A DNA stretch of 64,000 nt, taken from the NCBI RefSeq assembly GCF_040581485.1, contig NC_090128.1, positions 3,348,001 through 3,412,000 of the forward strand, in the 5' to 3' direction. Below, piece by piece: positions 35,801-47,545 of the stretch (position 1 is its first letter; every line of letters starts with the position of its first letter). The notes beneath the pieces are model-generated. The model had not been told where the DNA came from. It saw only the letters and a program-made list of their open reading frames with translations, and searched no databases. This stretch comes from Linepithema humile. Taxonomy: Eukaryota; Arthropoda; Insecta; Hymenoptera; Formicidae. Made by a program: the position numbers and the translations under genes.

Positions 35801-38800
35801 CCGGAGTATTCTACATATTCATCTCGCGGAAGAAGGAAACGATATTCAACTCTTGCTGCCCCAGTTACATTTTGCGCGAAACGCTGACGGCTCGTGCGTA
35901 GCTTTGATTTACACGGATTTTTGCGTCTAGATTTCAGTAACGCGCTAACCGCGCAAATCGAGCGCGAGCCGCATACCAATACCAATTCACGCGTTAAAAT
36001 TTAAACAAGAACTCCTATCCCCCTCCTCCCCCCCCCCTTTTTCCATACCGGAAACACACGTTCCTGTGTATTTCTGCAGCGTGCAATCTGGGATGCAACG
36101 TTGCCTCTCATAAACGGCGACTTCTCGCTAAAGGCGAGCCAGTTAGCGCTTCACCAAGCACGAAACCAATTTTCGAAAAGGGGGGTTATTTAATTAAAGC
36201 AATTTATTCGAGGCCTTCTTCTGGCCTCTCGCTCCGGCGTGTCCTTTCATGCCGTTGGAAAAAAACCTGCAATATCCACGTCGGTGGCATCCAGCCAATT
36301 CCCGCGATAAGCTTTTAATTATTATTTCGATCCTCGGCGAGGTCGCCAGCCGGCCGTGTCGGCATTTAAGGTCGATTCACACAAGTCAGCGAAGGAGCGG
36401 AGTTATGAGGCGAGAGATTGCGTTGTAGAAAGATCGAGAATTAACGATTCTTCCCATTTTCATCGCGAAGACTCGTTCGTCGTATAAGTAAGAACCTCCT
36501 CAGCTTTTAGATATCACCTTAAGAGACCCGAGAGTATGAAGATTTGTTAAAGACTAAAAGTTGGAGAAAAAAAAAGATAATATATTGAAGATAAGAAAAA
36601 AGAATTTAGAAAACTCTATTTTAAGTTCTCGAGTAGTAAGGTCTTTGGATTCGAGGATCAAACTTAGTAACAAGACCGTCGAGTAGGAAGATAGTTGCGA
36701 GTAAAGCGGCCTTTACTGTCGCGGTGGTTTTTCGTGCGCCGAGGAAAATCGTAGGAACGTCGCGAGCCAACAAACGCGAAAGTTTCGCCGTTTACCCAAT
36801 TCACCGATGACGCGAGTTTAGTTGGCGGCGAATAAACATAGAGAAAACGGGGCACCGCGCGCGTATTCGTTCACGAGGCGCTTTTTCGAAAGCTTTTTCC
36901 GATTGAGCGACGCCCAGCGGGGAGATTGGCTCGCACGCTGTGTCGTAATTATTAGATTATTACAAAAGTTCCTTCTCTCTCTCTCTCTTTCTATAAAACT
37001 CTTCCTGCAAATAGTTACTTTTACAAACCCAGCCCTTTTTTTCTCGTTAAAAGTCTCACTTTAAAAGTCACTTTTGTAAAAGTTGATCTTAGCGGAATGG
37101 GATTTGCAAAAATGGCTTTCAAAAAGTTTAAATATCGTATTTATTATATTTATAAATATATTTCATATTTATGTAAATTTTTAATTTTTAATAATATTCG
37201 TAATGGCGTCTGAAAAATTTGTGAAAAATTTAGATTTAATATATGAAATATTTAAACTATTTAAAAGGCAGCTGCTGATCCAATGTTGCTAAAATTCGTA
37301 CTAAAATATTTAGACATTTATAAGACATTGCTGTTTAATTGCCAAATATTTTAGAATGATATATGAAGATAATACCATAAAGATTTAAATTGCTCTTTAA
37401 ATAAATAAAGTTTTAGTACCCAGAGAAAGGGTTAATTACTCCTCCTCTATTTAGTTCCACGAGTAACGATCCCGTTCAATTACCGACGGGATCAGTATCC
37501 TCCGCCACGATCTACAAAAGGACGCTCGTCCCCGCTTCCGTTTACGAGCAAGCGTACGCGACTCTCGACAGCTTGTCAGCATAAAGATCGTTACCTCGCG
37601 CGAGTAAGCCCCGCTTAATTACGCCACGTTAATTACGTGGTCGCGCTTTTACACAGGCGACAACGAACGACCAATTTTTACGACGCGTTTCCTCCTGCTT
37701 AGAAATGAGTTCTTAGATGTTTGACATCGCGGAAATTACAACGACGCAAGACGCGGGTATCTCCGGGCTCCTCACGATCGTGTTGAACATCCATAATTGA
37801 AGATGGTACGCGGATGGGATGACGCATACCAAACATCGCGCGATCTCGTGCAAATTTAACTGGAAAATATAAAAGAAATTTATACATTAGAGGATGAGCG
37901 CAATTTTCGTTGAAATACGCCGATTCATTTTTATCTACTTATTGAAATTGGAATTTTTCAAATCGTCAATATTAAGTTTAAAATTCTTTAATCTTTTTTG
38001 TACCCTTTTATCAGGTCATGAGACTTAATCAAATTTCCCAAAGCGCAAGTTTTTCGACTTGGATTGTCAAAGTTTGTATTCTTAAAATTGGCATTCCTGG
38101 AATTGCTTCCTCTGGGATTTCAATTCATGACATCACTTGTCTAATTAATAAAGCTCGAATGAATATCGCCTTGCTCGACTGTTTGCGTTAAGCGTTATTG
38201 GACGCGAAGCTGAACGAAGCAAAAATTATTTTTTTAAAGTATATAGAGTAGAGAGTATAGATAGACTACTCTGTTATTCAATGACTCTCCGCGCGAATAA
38301 TTGAGCCGTGTAACGCGTTTGTCCGACCTCTACAAATGACCTTATTGTTTGACTCTCGAAACTAGGTAAACCGGAAGTTATATCAATCCCATGGGCGATC
38401 GATGCCAAAGGACACAGCGCGTCTGGAATGCGGGTCAGATTCGCGTATCCGAACGAGACCTGATGTTATCGACTCCGATGGAGTCCTCAATTCGTGAAGG
38501 ACCATCGTGTATCGTCGTGCATCGAATGCCCGCGCGAAGAGGGGCCGAAGGGAGATTTAATCCTTAATCCATTTGCATTCGCGTAGACATGCCGAGATGA
38601 GGTAACATTAGAAACTGGAGTACATTTATTCCACTGATAACTTCAATTATTCGCGATAATTACGCGTTTACCGCTTTGCAGCTCTTTTTTCCGATGTTAT
38701 TATCATTACATTTCGAGAAAAACCGGGTATCGGTAAAAAAATCAATAATAAAAACAATAAAAAAAGTATATCGCGGTGCCTTTGGCGATAAATTACAATC

Positions 38801-39329
38801 AACGAGGAGAATAATACAGATGCAAATTGATAGCCCGAACTAAAGTCCGGCTGTTGCAATGTTTTCACCCCGTGGCCATTCAACTATCGAAAATAATTTA
38901 AACACCGCAGGAATCAAGTCTCGTTTGATGTGACACAATCGAGCGCATGATGCAAAATAGCCCGTCCATGTGCGTGTCCATTTTATTTCCAGCGATAAAT
39001 TGACATCCAGGACGACGTATCGCAATTCGACGGGGTCGCATCACCGTTGCGACAAAAGATTGATAATGCCGCGTTGTATAATCGCGCATAAATATCGGAA
39101 ATGCGCATGATAGCGATTTCAAGCGACACATTTTGCGATCGCCGCCGGTATTCGCAGCTCATAATCGTGTATCACGAACGTGAGAGCTTCCTTTGATATG
39201 GAAAGAAAATGGCTTACATCGACAATGGCTTACACCACGAAATAATATTTATCAAAGAATATTTGATAAATAACGAGTTAAAAGATAAAAATGAAATAAA
39301 AATTATAAATTATAAAAATTGTAAGAATT
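32801..39329. other. Intergenic DNA without recognisable genes
   Basis: The block 32801-33060 has short protein-like frames on the minus strand interrupted by stops and may be a mobile-element relic that I cannot classify. AT-rich DNA occupies about 33640-34240 and 35040-35210, and 37070-37430. GC-rich patches around 33080-33450, 36660-36950 and 37440-37690 give no domain signals. A poly-C run lies near 36020-36038. Confidence 0.4.
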
Positions 39330-39480
39330 TTATTACAAATTGGATCTGAAAAAATGTGGAAAAACAGGTGATTATATAGAGAAATAAACTATTATTTAAA
39401 TTTTTATAATTACGTAATACACATTTTTCAATAACGGTTTTCCATTTTTTAAATTTTTTAATTTTATTTTTGTTTTTATT
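39330..39480 (+). mobile_element. Mariner transposase 3' end remnant
   Basis: The plus strand reads LDLKKCGKTGDYIEK followed by a stop, the C-terminal signature of mariner transposases. The AT-rich sub-terminal sequence after it (ATTTAAATTTTTATAATTAC, then ACACATTTTTCAATAAC) resembles the equivalent part of the elements near 24.3 and 47.5 kb. No clear terminal repeat or left half is found, so boundaries are approximate. Confidence 0.45.
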
Positions 39481-40829
39481 GATAAAAATTTTGGAATTCT
39501 GAGAAATTCTCTGTGAAATAATATTATATTTTTGATAAATCAGACATCAAGTGCCATTTACATAATATCAGCATATTGTTATTTTATATTTTGCAAAGCG
39601 TTTTCTCATATTTTAGCCTTTGCACAGGCCTTTGTTCGGTGGTGCTCTAAAGCAGCCTGTATGTCACTCGGGGAACAAATACCGAAAAGTTCACGTGAGA
39701 AGCACCGAAGCACCCGGCGCTCCCGTTTGATCGAAACCTCGCAACGCTGACGACGCAACGTCGGACGCGGATGCACTCGACGCGCATTGTTCGCTGCCGT
39801 TGTCGCGCGAGTAGCTTTTATAAGCCCCGAGTGAATTTTGCGCAACTCGGCTGCGGCCACAAACCGCGGAATTATACTTCGCTTTTATCGCGACAGCATT
39901 CGCAACTGGACGGTTTTCCGGCTTTTCCCGATTCTCTCATTCAATCCTATCAGGGCCGGTCAAGCGATACAAATGTAAACGAGAAGTAATTTCGTAGCGG
40001 AAAATATTCCATTTGTTAATCTGAGAAACTAGCTGCAAACGGCAATTTGACATTGTCAAGAGAATTGTGAAGAGATAGGTACGTAGCGCTCAATGAAATT
40101 TTTTTCAACAGATAAGATCGTGCGAGCGCTTTATCTTGCTTAGCATAATTCGAGCGTTGTACGAAGAAAGGTTTCTATCGAACTAACCGATAATGGGCGA
40201 AATAATTTTTCAGATTATGACTTTGTGGAGAGTTTCGCGGGAAACTGATATAGATTTAATGCTAACTCGCACACGCGATCGTATCACTTATGCCGTGCGC
40301 ATCGGGAAACACCGTGTGCTCAGCTTCCGGCGCCTCCTAGCTCACTTCGTCAAAAAGAACACACCGCGGAATAACATAAATCCCTATTATAATATTCCAT
40401 ATGTCAGACTTACCGGACTCGTTGGGTGGCGTTCAAGCGCGCTGTGAAATATGAAAGAGCGCTCGCGGCTCAGTCGATCGATTTATTATTAGGTCGCTCG
40501 GGGATTTACCGTTGCAACGGTGCAAGAAGACGCTTTTGTCCGCGGAGCTATCGGGTATTCCTTTGTATTGCGCTCAAAAGTCGATTCCGCTGGTAGATTT
40601 TAATTATCTATTCGCATCCTTGACCCTTCATTCGCGAGAAGCACCTAAACTTCTTTTAAAGACTCATTCAAAAAGTATCGATACTTCAATACATGTAGTA
40701 GAAAAAAAATTTTAATTTATAAAAAAATCCATAAAACGAAACCAATCTATCATATTCTACCTGTGTGCAGCGTGCAGCGAAAATCGTGCGTGTAAAACAA
40801 GTGTTTATAAAAAAAAAATAAAAAAAAAT
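39481..40829. other. Intergenic DNA without recognisable genes
   Basis: GC-mixed sequence. Short overlapping frames on both strands lack recognisable motifs. Confidence 0.4.
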
Positions 40830-41190
40830 ATATAGAATATTTTTTCATATAAAGTTTTATTTTTAAGAACATCGATTCAAAAAATTAATAACACTTTGCA
40901 CTTGTCTAAGCTTGTATTATTTTTAACGACTTTTTGGAATACATTATTAAATTTGTCTCAACAGTATCAAAGTACAAAAAAGTACTTTTTTTTTAGTAAT
41001 TTATATAATTTTAAGTTTTTAAACGTGTGCTTCTCGATTTATCTACTGATAGCCATCGTCGAGATTAACATGAAAAAGTTATGAAAAATCATATAAGCTT
41101 AGAAAAGTGCAAAGACGTTATTAATTTTTCAGTTCTTCAAAGTCACATATTTTGGTGATAAAACTTTGAACGAAAAAATATTATTCTATA
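40830..41190. mobile_element. Foldback/MITE-like element with inverted arms of about 100 bp
   Basis: The left arm (about 40830-40925) runs from TATAGAATATTTTTTC through AAAAAATTAATAAC, CTTTGCACTTGTCTAAGCTT. The right arm (about 41083-41190) is its reverse complement with scattered changes, passing AAGCTTAGAAAAGTGCAAAG, GTTATTAATTTTTC and AATATTATTCTATA. A spacer of about 155 bp separates the arms. The structure fits a non-autonomous foldback DNA element. No transposase remnant is readable in it. Confidence 0.65.
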
Positions 41191-43600
41191 TTTTCAATTT
41201 TGCACGTGAGGCATCATCTTGTTCCCGATTGTACCACGATTTTTGCCGCGCCCCTATATATAACAATTTCGAAAGCTAAAAAGCGTAACGTTAAATCGTG
41301 TTACTCCAAGGAAACGAGACTCGAAATCGATTCCCGGCATTAGATCGCCTCTTGATCTCAAGCCGCGCCGCCATATTTCGTCGCGGAAAAGTCGGCGCCG
41401 ATAAAACCCTCCACACGGTGCTAAAGCGTCCCCGCTTTATTCTCCGGTTCGGCACTTGGTACACGCCACGCCGTATATTTTTAATATTTCTCTACGTACA
41501 GCGCGGGTGCCGGGGCTAGTCGTAATTCGATTTTTCCCGCGCGCGTTCGTGAGTCAAAACGCGCGACGTGTTTGCCCGGTTCCCCCCGAATATATTTCCG
41601 AAAACAGCTAGCGCGCGCGGGAAAACACAATTCCACCCTTTCCCTCCGTCGTTCTTTGTTTTTCCCCTCCCGCCCCGAACTCTTCCTTTGCCTTTCGCTG
41701 TGCAAACTCCGAGAGACACGAACTGTCGCGACCGATCGATCGTCGTCTCCAGGCGTGTCATCCGGAAGAGGGAAGACTCTTCACATGCGAGACACAAATT
41801 TTGCATCGTCGTCTGCGCGCGTTGACAAACGACCGGGGTGTATTTGCAATGATACGGAGTCAAGCGCAAAACCTTTTCGTGCGTGATCATCGAGTGCAGT
41901 TCACGTAATAACAGTTACAATGGCAAAAAAAAAAAAAAAAGAAGAAAAAAAGCCGAAATGTCGACTATCCGGCCAACTTGGGCCGGTTCGCGCGGCTGGC
42001 AGCCCGCTTTTTGCCGCGATGCCAATTCGTTTTCCCGCACGCGGCCAGATTTTTCGCCGGCGACAGCGGGAGCGCGCAATTAATCGGCGGCCGGAAAAGT
42101 TAATGAACAATGCCCGGCGGCGCGAAAGCAGTCATTCACGACGGAGACCGATGGTGTCCATTTATTTCCACGTGTCTCTCCCTCCTCCCGGCTCTCACGG
42201 GCGTCAACCCGTGGACGACGGAGTCAGTCAGGACCTTCGATCGACTTTACGCCTTTCGCGTTCTTCCACGGCCGTTTCTCCTCTTCCTGCTTGCATTATG
42301 AACGTTTGTCACATTCGGCGGCTCATATCAGTCCGCCAACGTCGCCGTCACGCCGAAACGTTCGCCGCGACGCCGGCCAGATTGCGTTATCGATTTCCGA
42401 TGCTTGCTCAGCTCCCTCTCTTCCTCTCTCTCTCTCTCTCTCGCGCTCGCGCGCGCGCGCTCGTTCTCGCTCTCCTCCGCTCCGCTGCGGCTTGATGGAG
42501 TCAAGTGCGCGCACCGCCCTGCCAACACGCATCGCTGATTTTTCATCCTACGTATATCAGCTACTTTCGATAACGTACATTGTCAACTAGATAATATTAA
42601 GTTTCGTGTGCGTGTATGTTTTCTTTCGAAAGAGATAAAAATTATTTCCAAGAATGATACTTCAATGTAATTCTGAGATAATTTCTTTTAATGCAATACG
42701 ATTACGGCTGTGCAACTCGTCGAATTCGGACGTATAAATACACATGTACATAATTAAAATATAATAATTTGTAATAAATGTAATTATGTTAAATATACAT
42801 AAAATAATATTAAATAAATATTATTTATAATAATTAGGTACGTATTAATAATGGTAACGATGATAAATTAGGACGGAAATACACACCTGACATAATATTT
42901 CGAGCGTGAAAAAATGAATTTGGAGAGAATTTATGCCGAATAAAAAAGGAAACGCTAGAGATGACCGAATCGGAAAAAATCCGCGAAGAGATACCGATAC
43001 AAAACGGGCAAGTTATTAATGGTTTTTTTTTCACTTCGCGCCTATCTTGGATTGGAACAAATTTACAGGGCATCAGATTTAGGCGTGAAAATTATACGAT
43101 GGAGCGGGTCATTGCAAAAATTTATTTTCCAATTAATTCGAATCCCATTTAATTTAAACTAATATTTAATTCGAGACTCACCTGCGACGGGAGATCGATA
43201 GCATTTTTTTTTTTTTTTTTTAATAACCGTTTATTAATTATATTTCTCGCGCGTGCTTCTGAATGAGAAGCGAATGTTACCAATCTCGATGAGGACCGGC
43301 GCACTAATTAGGAACCATCCAGGCGAGCGATCATGCCGCTCATTAACGCCGTTGACGAGCTACATGCCGGATAATTATCTAACAATCTCGGGCAACAATG
43401 AGTTTTGTAATTATTACCATTAGCATATATTTAAACGGTGAGTGTGTTCTTCCCGACTTCCACTAATGGAGGCGATTCGCATCGAATTATCGACGATGCG
43501 CGACGGCGACGAATTATACGGTCCTACTGAAAATCCGTTCGCTGTAATTGCAGCTAGATTAGCGAGAATGTTCAATAGGGACGAAGCGGAGACAGACAAA

Positions 43601-43645
43601 CAGAGGAAGGGAGAGAGAAAGAGAAGGCGAGAAAGAAAGAAAGAA

Positions 43646-43690
<45 letters not shown>
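43601..43690. repeat. GA-rich microsatellite
   Basis: Imperfect (GA)n with GAAA units, nearly all purine with one C near 43628. Confidence 0.85.
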
Positions 43691-43692
<2 letters not shown>

Positions 43693-44132
43693 GTAGGAAG
43701 GCAATATTCGCCCGCGGTTATCAGTTCGACAAAAGCCACTCTCTCTTTCTCTCTGTTTATCTCTTTCTTTTTTTCCCCTCATCCTTCTCCTCCCCCCTTT
43801 CTCTGTCTTTTTCTCTGCACTCTCATGCTGTTTACAAAACCGCTCGTTCGATCTAGTAATTTAAATTCGCCCGCTGATACGGCGGAATCGAATCGCTAAA
43901 ACCGACGGTCCATCGAGTCGCCATGACGACTGAGGAAGAAATATTGCTCGCGTTTCGCTATAACATTTTATTCCGATCGGGAGAGTAATATGCAGCCGTA
44001 TGTAGGTGATTGGTTAATTATTTCCCCGCCATTGCGAGAGATCGAAGAGGGACTGTCACGAAAGCACTCGATTCGCGGTATTCGACTGCAGTGATGAATG
44101 GACTTTATTAAAAAAAAAAATAAAAAATAAAA

Positions 44133-44171
<39 letters not shown>

Positions 44172-44750
44172 TGAGTGAGTGAGAGAGGAAGAATAAAGTT
44201 GGCTCTTTTGTCGTGATTCTTTTACAACGGATCTTCGATTTTATATCCAAAGATTCGAAATAAACGTCAGCGCCTTGGAAAATCTCACGCACCCCCTCTT
44301 CGCGACGGCGTCAGACGGAATTTTTCGTTCGACTTAAGGCCGCCGCGGGATACAGAAGGAGGGGGGGGGGGAAGGGGGGAGGTTCAGTATGTTTGGGGCG
44401 CGTCGAAGGGGTCAAGGGGGGAAACCGGACGGGGGAGTAACCCGGATCAATAGTCCCGTTGCCGCCTCACTCAATTTGCTCTGCCTTGCCTCCGCCGAAT
44501 TTGTGCAAGCTCACTCGTCGATGTTCATTAACCGCGAAGATCATCTTTCCCTTTGTCGCGTCGATGAGAATCTCGGCCCGCCTTAAAACAATTTAGGGGG
44601 GTAGCGACCGCGATTTTTCGCGCGGACGATCATATATCGTGAACGCCGCGGGAGAGCTTCGCCCTTGACCGAGTATGAGTCCTCAAGTTTTATCTCTCGC
44701 GAATTATGATGACTAAGCGCTTTTCAAATACTTTTTTACTCTTTACTCTT

Positions 44751-44879
<129 letters not shown>

Positions 44880-47073
44880 AAGCTCGATCTCGTTTGAGCA
44901 TTCGACGCGTTTAATATTATTAACGAGGCGTTTAAGCTGGCAAAAGATGCCCATCATCCTCGCCTCACTTCGATCTTGGCGCTTCCTTCGCCTCAATCAG
45001 CCGAGAGTAATCTTCTCTTTGCGCTTCGGCGAAACGTTTATTCCTCAACGTTATTGTTTCTAAAACGCGCGCTTAATTCGACAAAGGACGCGCGTCATCG
45101 CTCATCCCCGAGGCCGCTCTGTCGACGCGATCAGCCGCGGGATGGGGCAGATTTTCCGGTTCGCGCTCTGCGAGGATGATCCCTGCCCGCGATGAAGAGA
45201 TTTCTCGATGCGCAACAACGACGGGGATAAGACGGACGCTTTTCTGCCTGGGAAATGAAGCTCGTTATTGTCCGCTTTTGGTCTCGACGCTTTGCGGAAT
45301 TTCTGCCTCGCTTTTGAGAGATCGCTGGCAGCTTGCGTTGTCACTGCCCTAATTTGTTCTCACTCCGCGCTTTCCGCAAGTTTATCCGTCGCACGGCGTC
45401 TCCCGCGCGAGGATCCTCTTCCGTCGACAATCGGCTCAGCGGAAACTTTGCCGTTCTCGCGGAATAACTCGTTTTGTACAGAGCGACACGCCTAAAATGC
45501 GGTGCAAAATAATTTCTTTGTTTGGAAAAAGAGTCGAGGGAGGAAGGGGGGAAGGAAAGATCCTTCGACAGCACACGGACGTGAGATAGAATCTCGACGG
45601 TCGGCGCGAATGCGATTGCTTTGAAACTTGGCAGGCCAGTTTGCCCGCCCGCTTTTTACTTTCGCTATCGTTAACGCGAAACTTCGACAGCGCGCATTTG
45701 CGCAGCTTCTTTTATCGGATTCGCGAGAAATGTCGTCCTGTTTTTCCTCCCGCGCAACTATTCACAACTATCGAGAATTCCTCCGTTGTATTCTAATTGC
45801 CTCATTGCGGAATTTTTCTTTTATCATCAGAGCACACCGCGAATCACGTAAACTTCGTTTCGATTACGAGCCATTCAACTATTTTCAAATAGAGTTTTTG
45901 TTCCCGCGAAATAAACGCTGACCTGTATAGAGCTCGCACGCTTCCGGAGTTTCCGCGGAACCTCGTTTTTATACGTCGGCATCTACCGATGCAAATTCTC
46001 ATTGTAACGGCAATGTATTTCTTTGGCGTACCGACAACAGACACCGCGCCGACACGTCACTTTGTTTGCTTTCCATTTATTCTCGTGAATTCGAGCTCGG
46101 TCGCTCGCTCGCCCGCCCGCTCGCCCGCCCGCCCGCCTGCACGTTCCCCGTGACGTTCATTAACTGCGAGATCCACCGCGTCTCGTCCGTCTAGGTTCTT
46201 CCCTTCGTTTTCCTCCGGAAAAGGAGATGGGGTAACTCGTCTCCACTTCCGACGGAAGTGGAGTAACTTATCTATGTGTGAGAGTGGAAAAAAAAAAAAG
46301 AAAGGAAACACCTGTTTTCGCGGGACGAAGGATTGTCGAGGACGAGACGTAAGATGAGAGATTGGTGGAGGACGATTTCCCGCGATTTCCTGAGATAGAC
46401 ACAGCGGCGGTCCCAACTGTTGTCCCTTGTCCGGTTTCGGATTTCCACTTATAAAGTTCGCAGCGTTGAAACAAGAATCGGCATGCGGGAGCTCCCTTTG
46501 AGAATTTAATAGCCAGTTACGAGCGCTGTTTGCACTTGGCGTTTCTCCTTCCGTCCGATAGTTATTGTTAGTCCACTTCGCTCGACCAAGTGTTCGTTGC
46601 CAATAAGATCCCTGCCGCTTCCACTCATCCTCCACCCACGCAGATAAATGTACAGCTTTATCCGACGATTTTTCGTGCAACTCGCGCGTCCTTGAGAGGA
46701 TAATCGGGATCTCGCCGGTTAACGAGGATTAACGGCGAACTCGCGTAAATTGAGCGGCGTGAACCTAGCGGTGGCAACAACGGCGCTGTTGATCTTCGTG
46801 AGCTGCACAACACGACGACGCCCGGGCCTTCATTTGAAATTAAAATATCGCGGCTTTATCTCGCGGCGGAGACGCGAGCCGAGAACATCCCGGAACAAAG
46901 AAGCCAACGACGCGCTATTTTCAGGACGCCACGAGCCCTTGACGTGAATATTCGCGCTATGCGAGGACATTTCTTTATTCCGCTCATTCCAGTGAAAACT
47001 GATTAAATATTTCGTACGCCGTTCTTCTTGCGGAGATGTTATTTTTCATTTCGCTAGTGTTTTTTAGATGATA

Positions 47074-47545
47074 CGAGAGCGAGTTAAAAAGTTTCGGAAA
47101 AATTGTTTTCGCTAAAAAATGTGTATTTATTACAAAAATTAAAACATAAGCTCACTTTGTTTTTTACCTTTTTTCAGCAACTTCTAGATTCTATGAAAAG
47201 AAAAATTTTTTAATTGAAAAATCACTATGCGCTGTAGCTTTAAATTTGTCATCACTGAAAAGCGTTTTATCATATTCTCTTCTCGATCCAAATCTAGCAT
47301 CATCACATTACTATGCATTTGAACTATTGAGAGAAAATCAGATGATTTGAATTGTGTCTAGATTTAAAATGCTTCTCTAAAGACGGTAAATTTACAGCTG
47401 CGATAATTTTTCAACGTAAAGTTTTTTTTTTCGTGAACAAAAACGCGTTAAAAAATATTTATTATAAAGTGAGCTATTTGAATTTTTATAATACATACAC
47501 ATTTATTAGCAGTAATTTTCCGAAACTTTTTGACTCACGCTCTTG
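47074..47545 (+). mobile_element. Mariner-derived element with long terminal inverted repeats
   Basis: The 472-bp element is flanked by TA (47072-47073 and 47546-47547). The left end reads CGAGAGCGAGTTAAAAAGTT and the right end is its complement (AACTTTTTGACTCACGCTCT), with a 2-bp gap. The inverted match continues inward for about 95 bp, including GTGTAT[TG]TATTA and AGCTCACTTT. Inside, 47284-47340 encodes DPNLASSHYYAFELLRENQ on the plus strand, an eroded form of the mariner SPDLAPSDYHLF motif that contains the third catalytic aspartate. Here that residue is replaced (SHYYAF), so it cannot be active. Confidence 0.75.

Noticed and set aside
41920..42495. 191-residue plus-strand frame
   Set aside because: Starts in a poly-A run and ends in a CT/CG repeat, with Arg/Ser-rich composition and competing frames on both strands.
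46057..46680. 207-residue minus-strand open frame
   Set aside because: Low-complexity ends (repeated Ala-Gly-Glu-Arg from a CCGC-type repeat, poly-Phe from an A-run), no domain motif, and GC-rich DNA where long chance frames are common.
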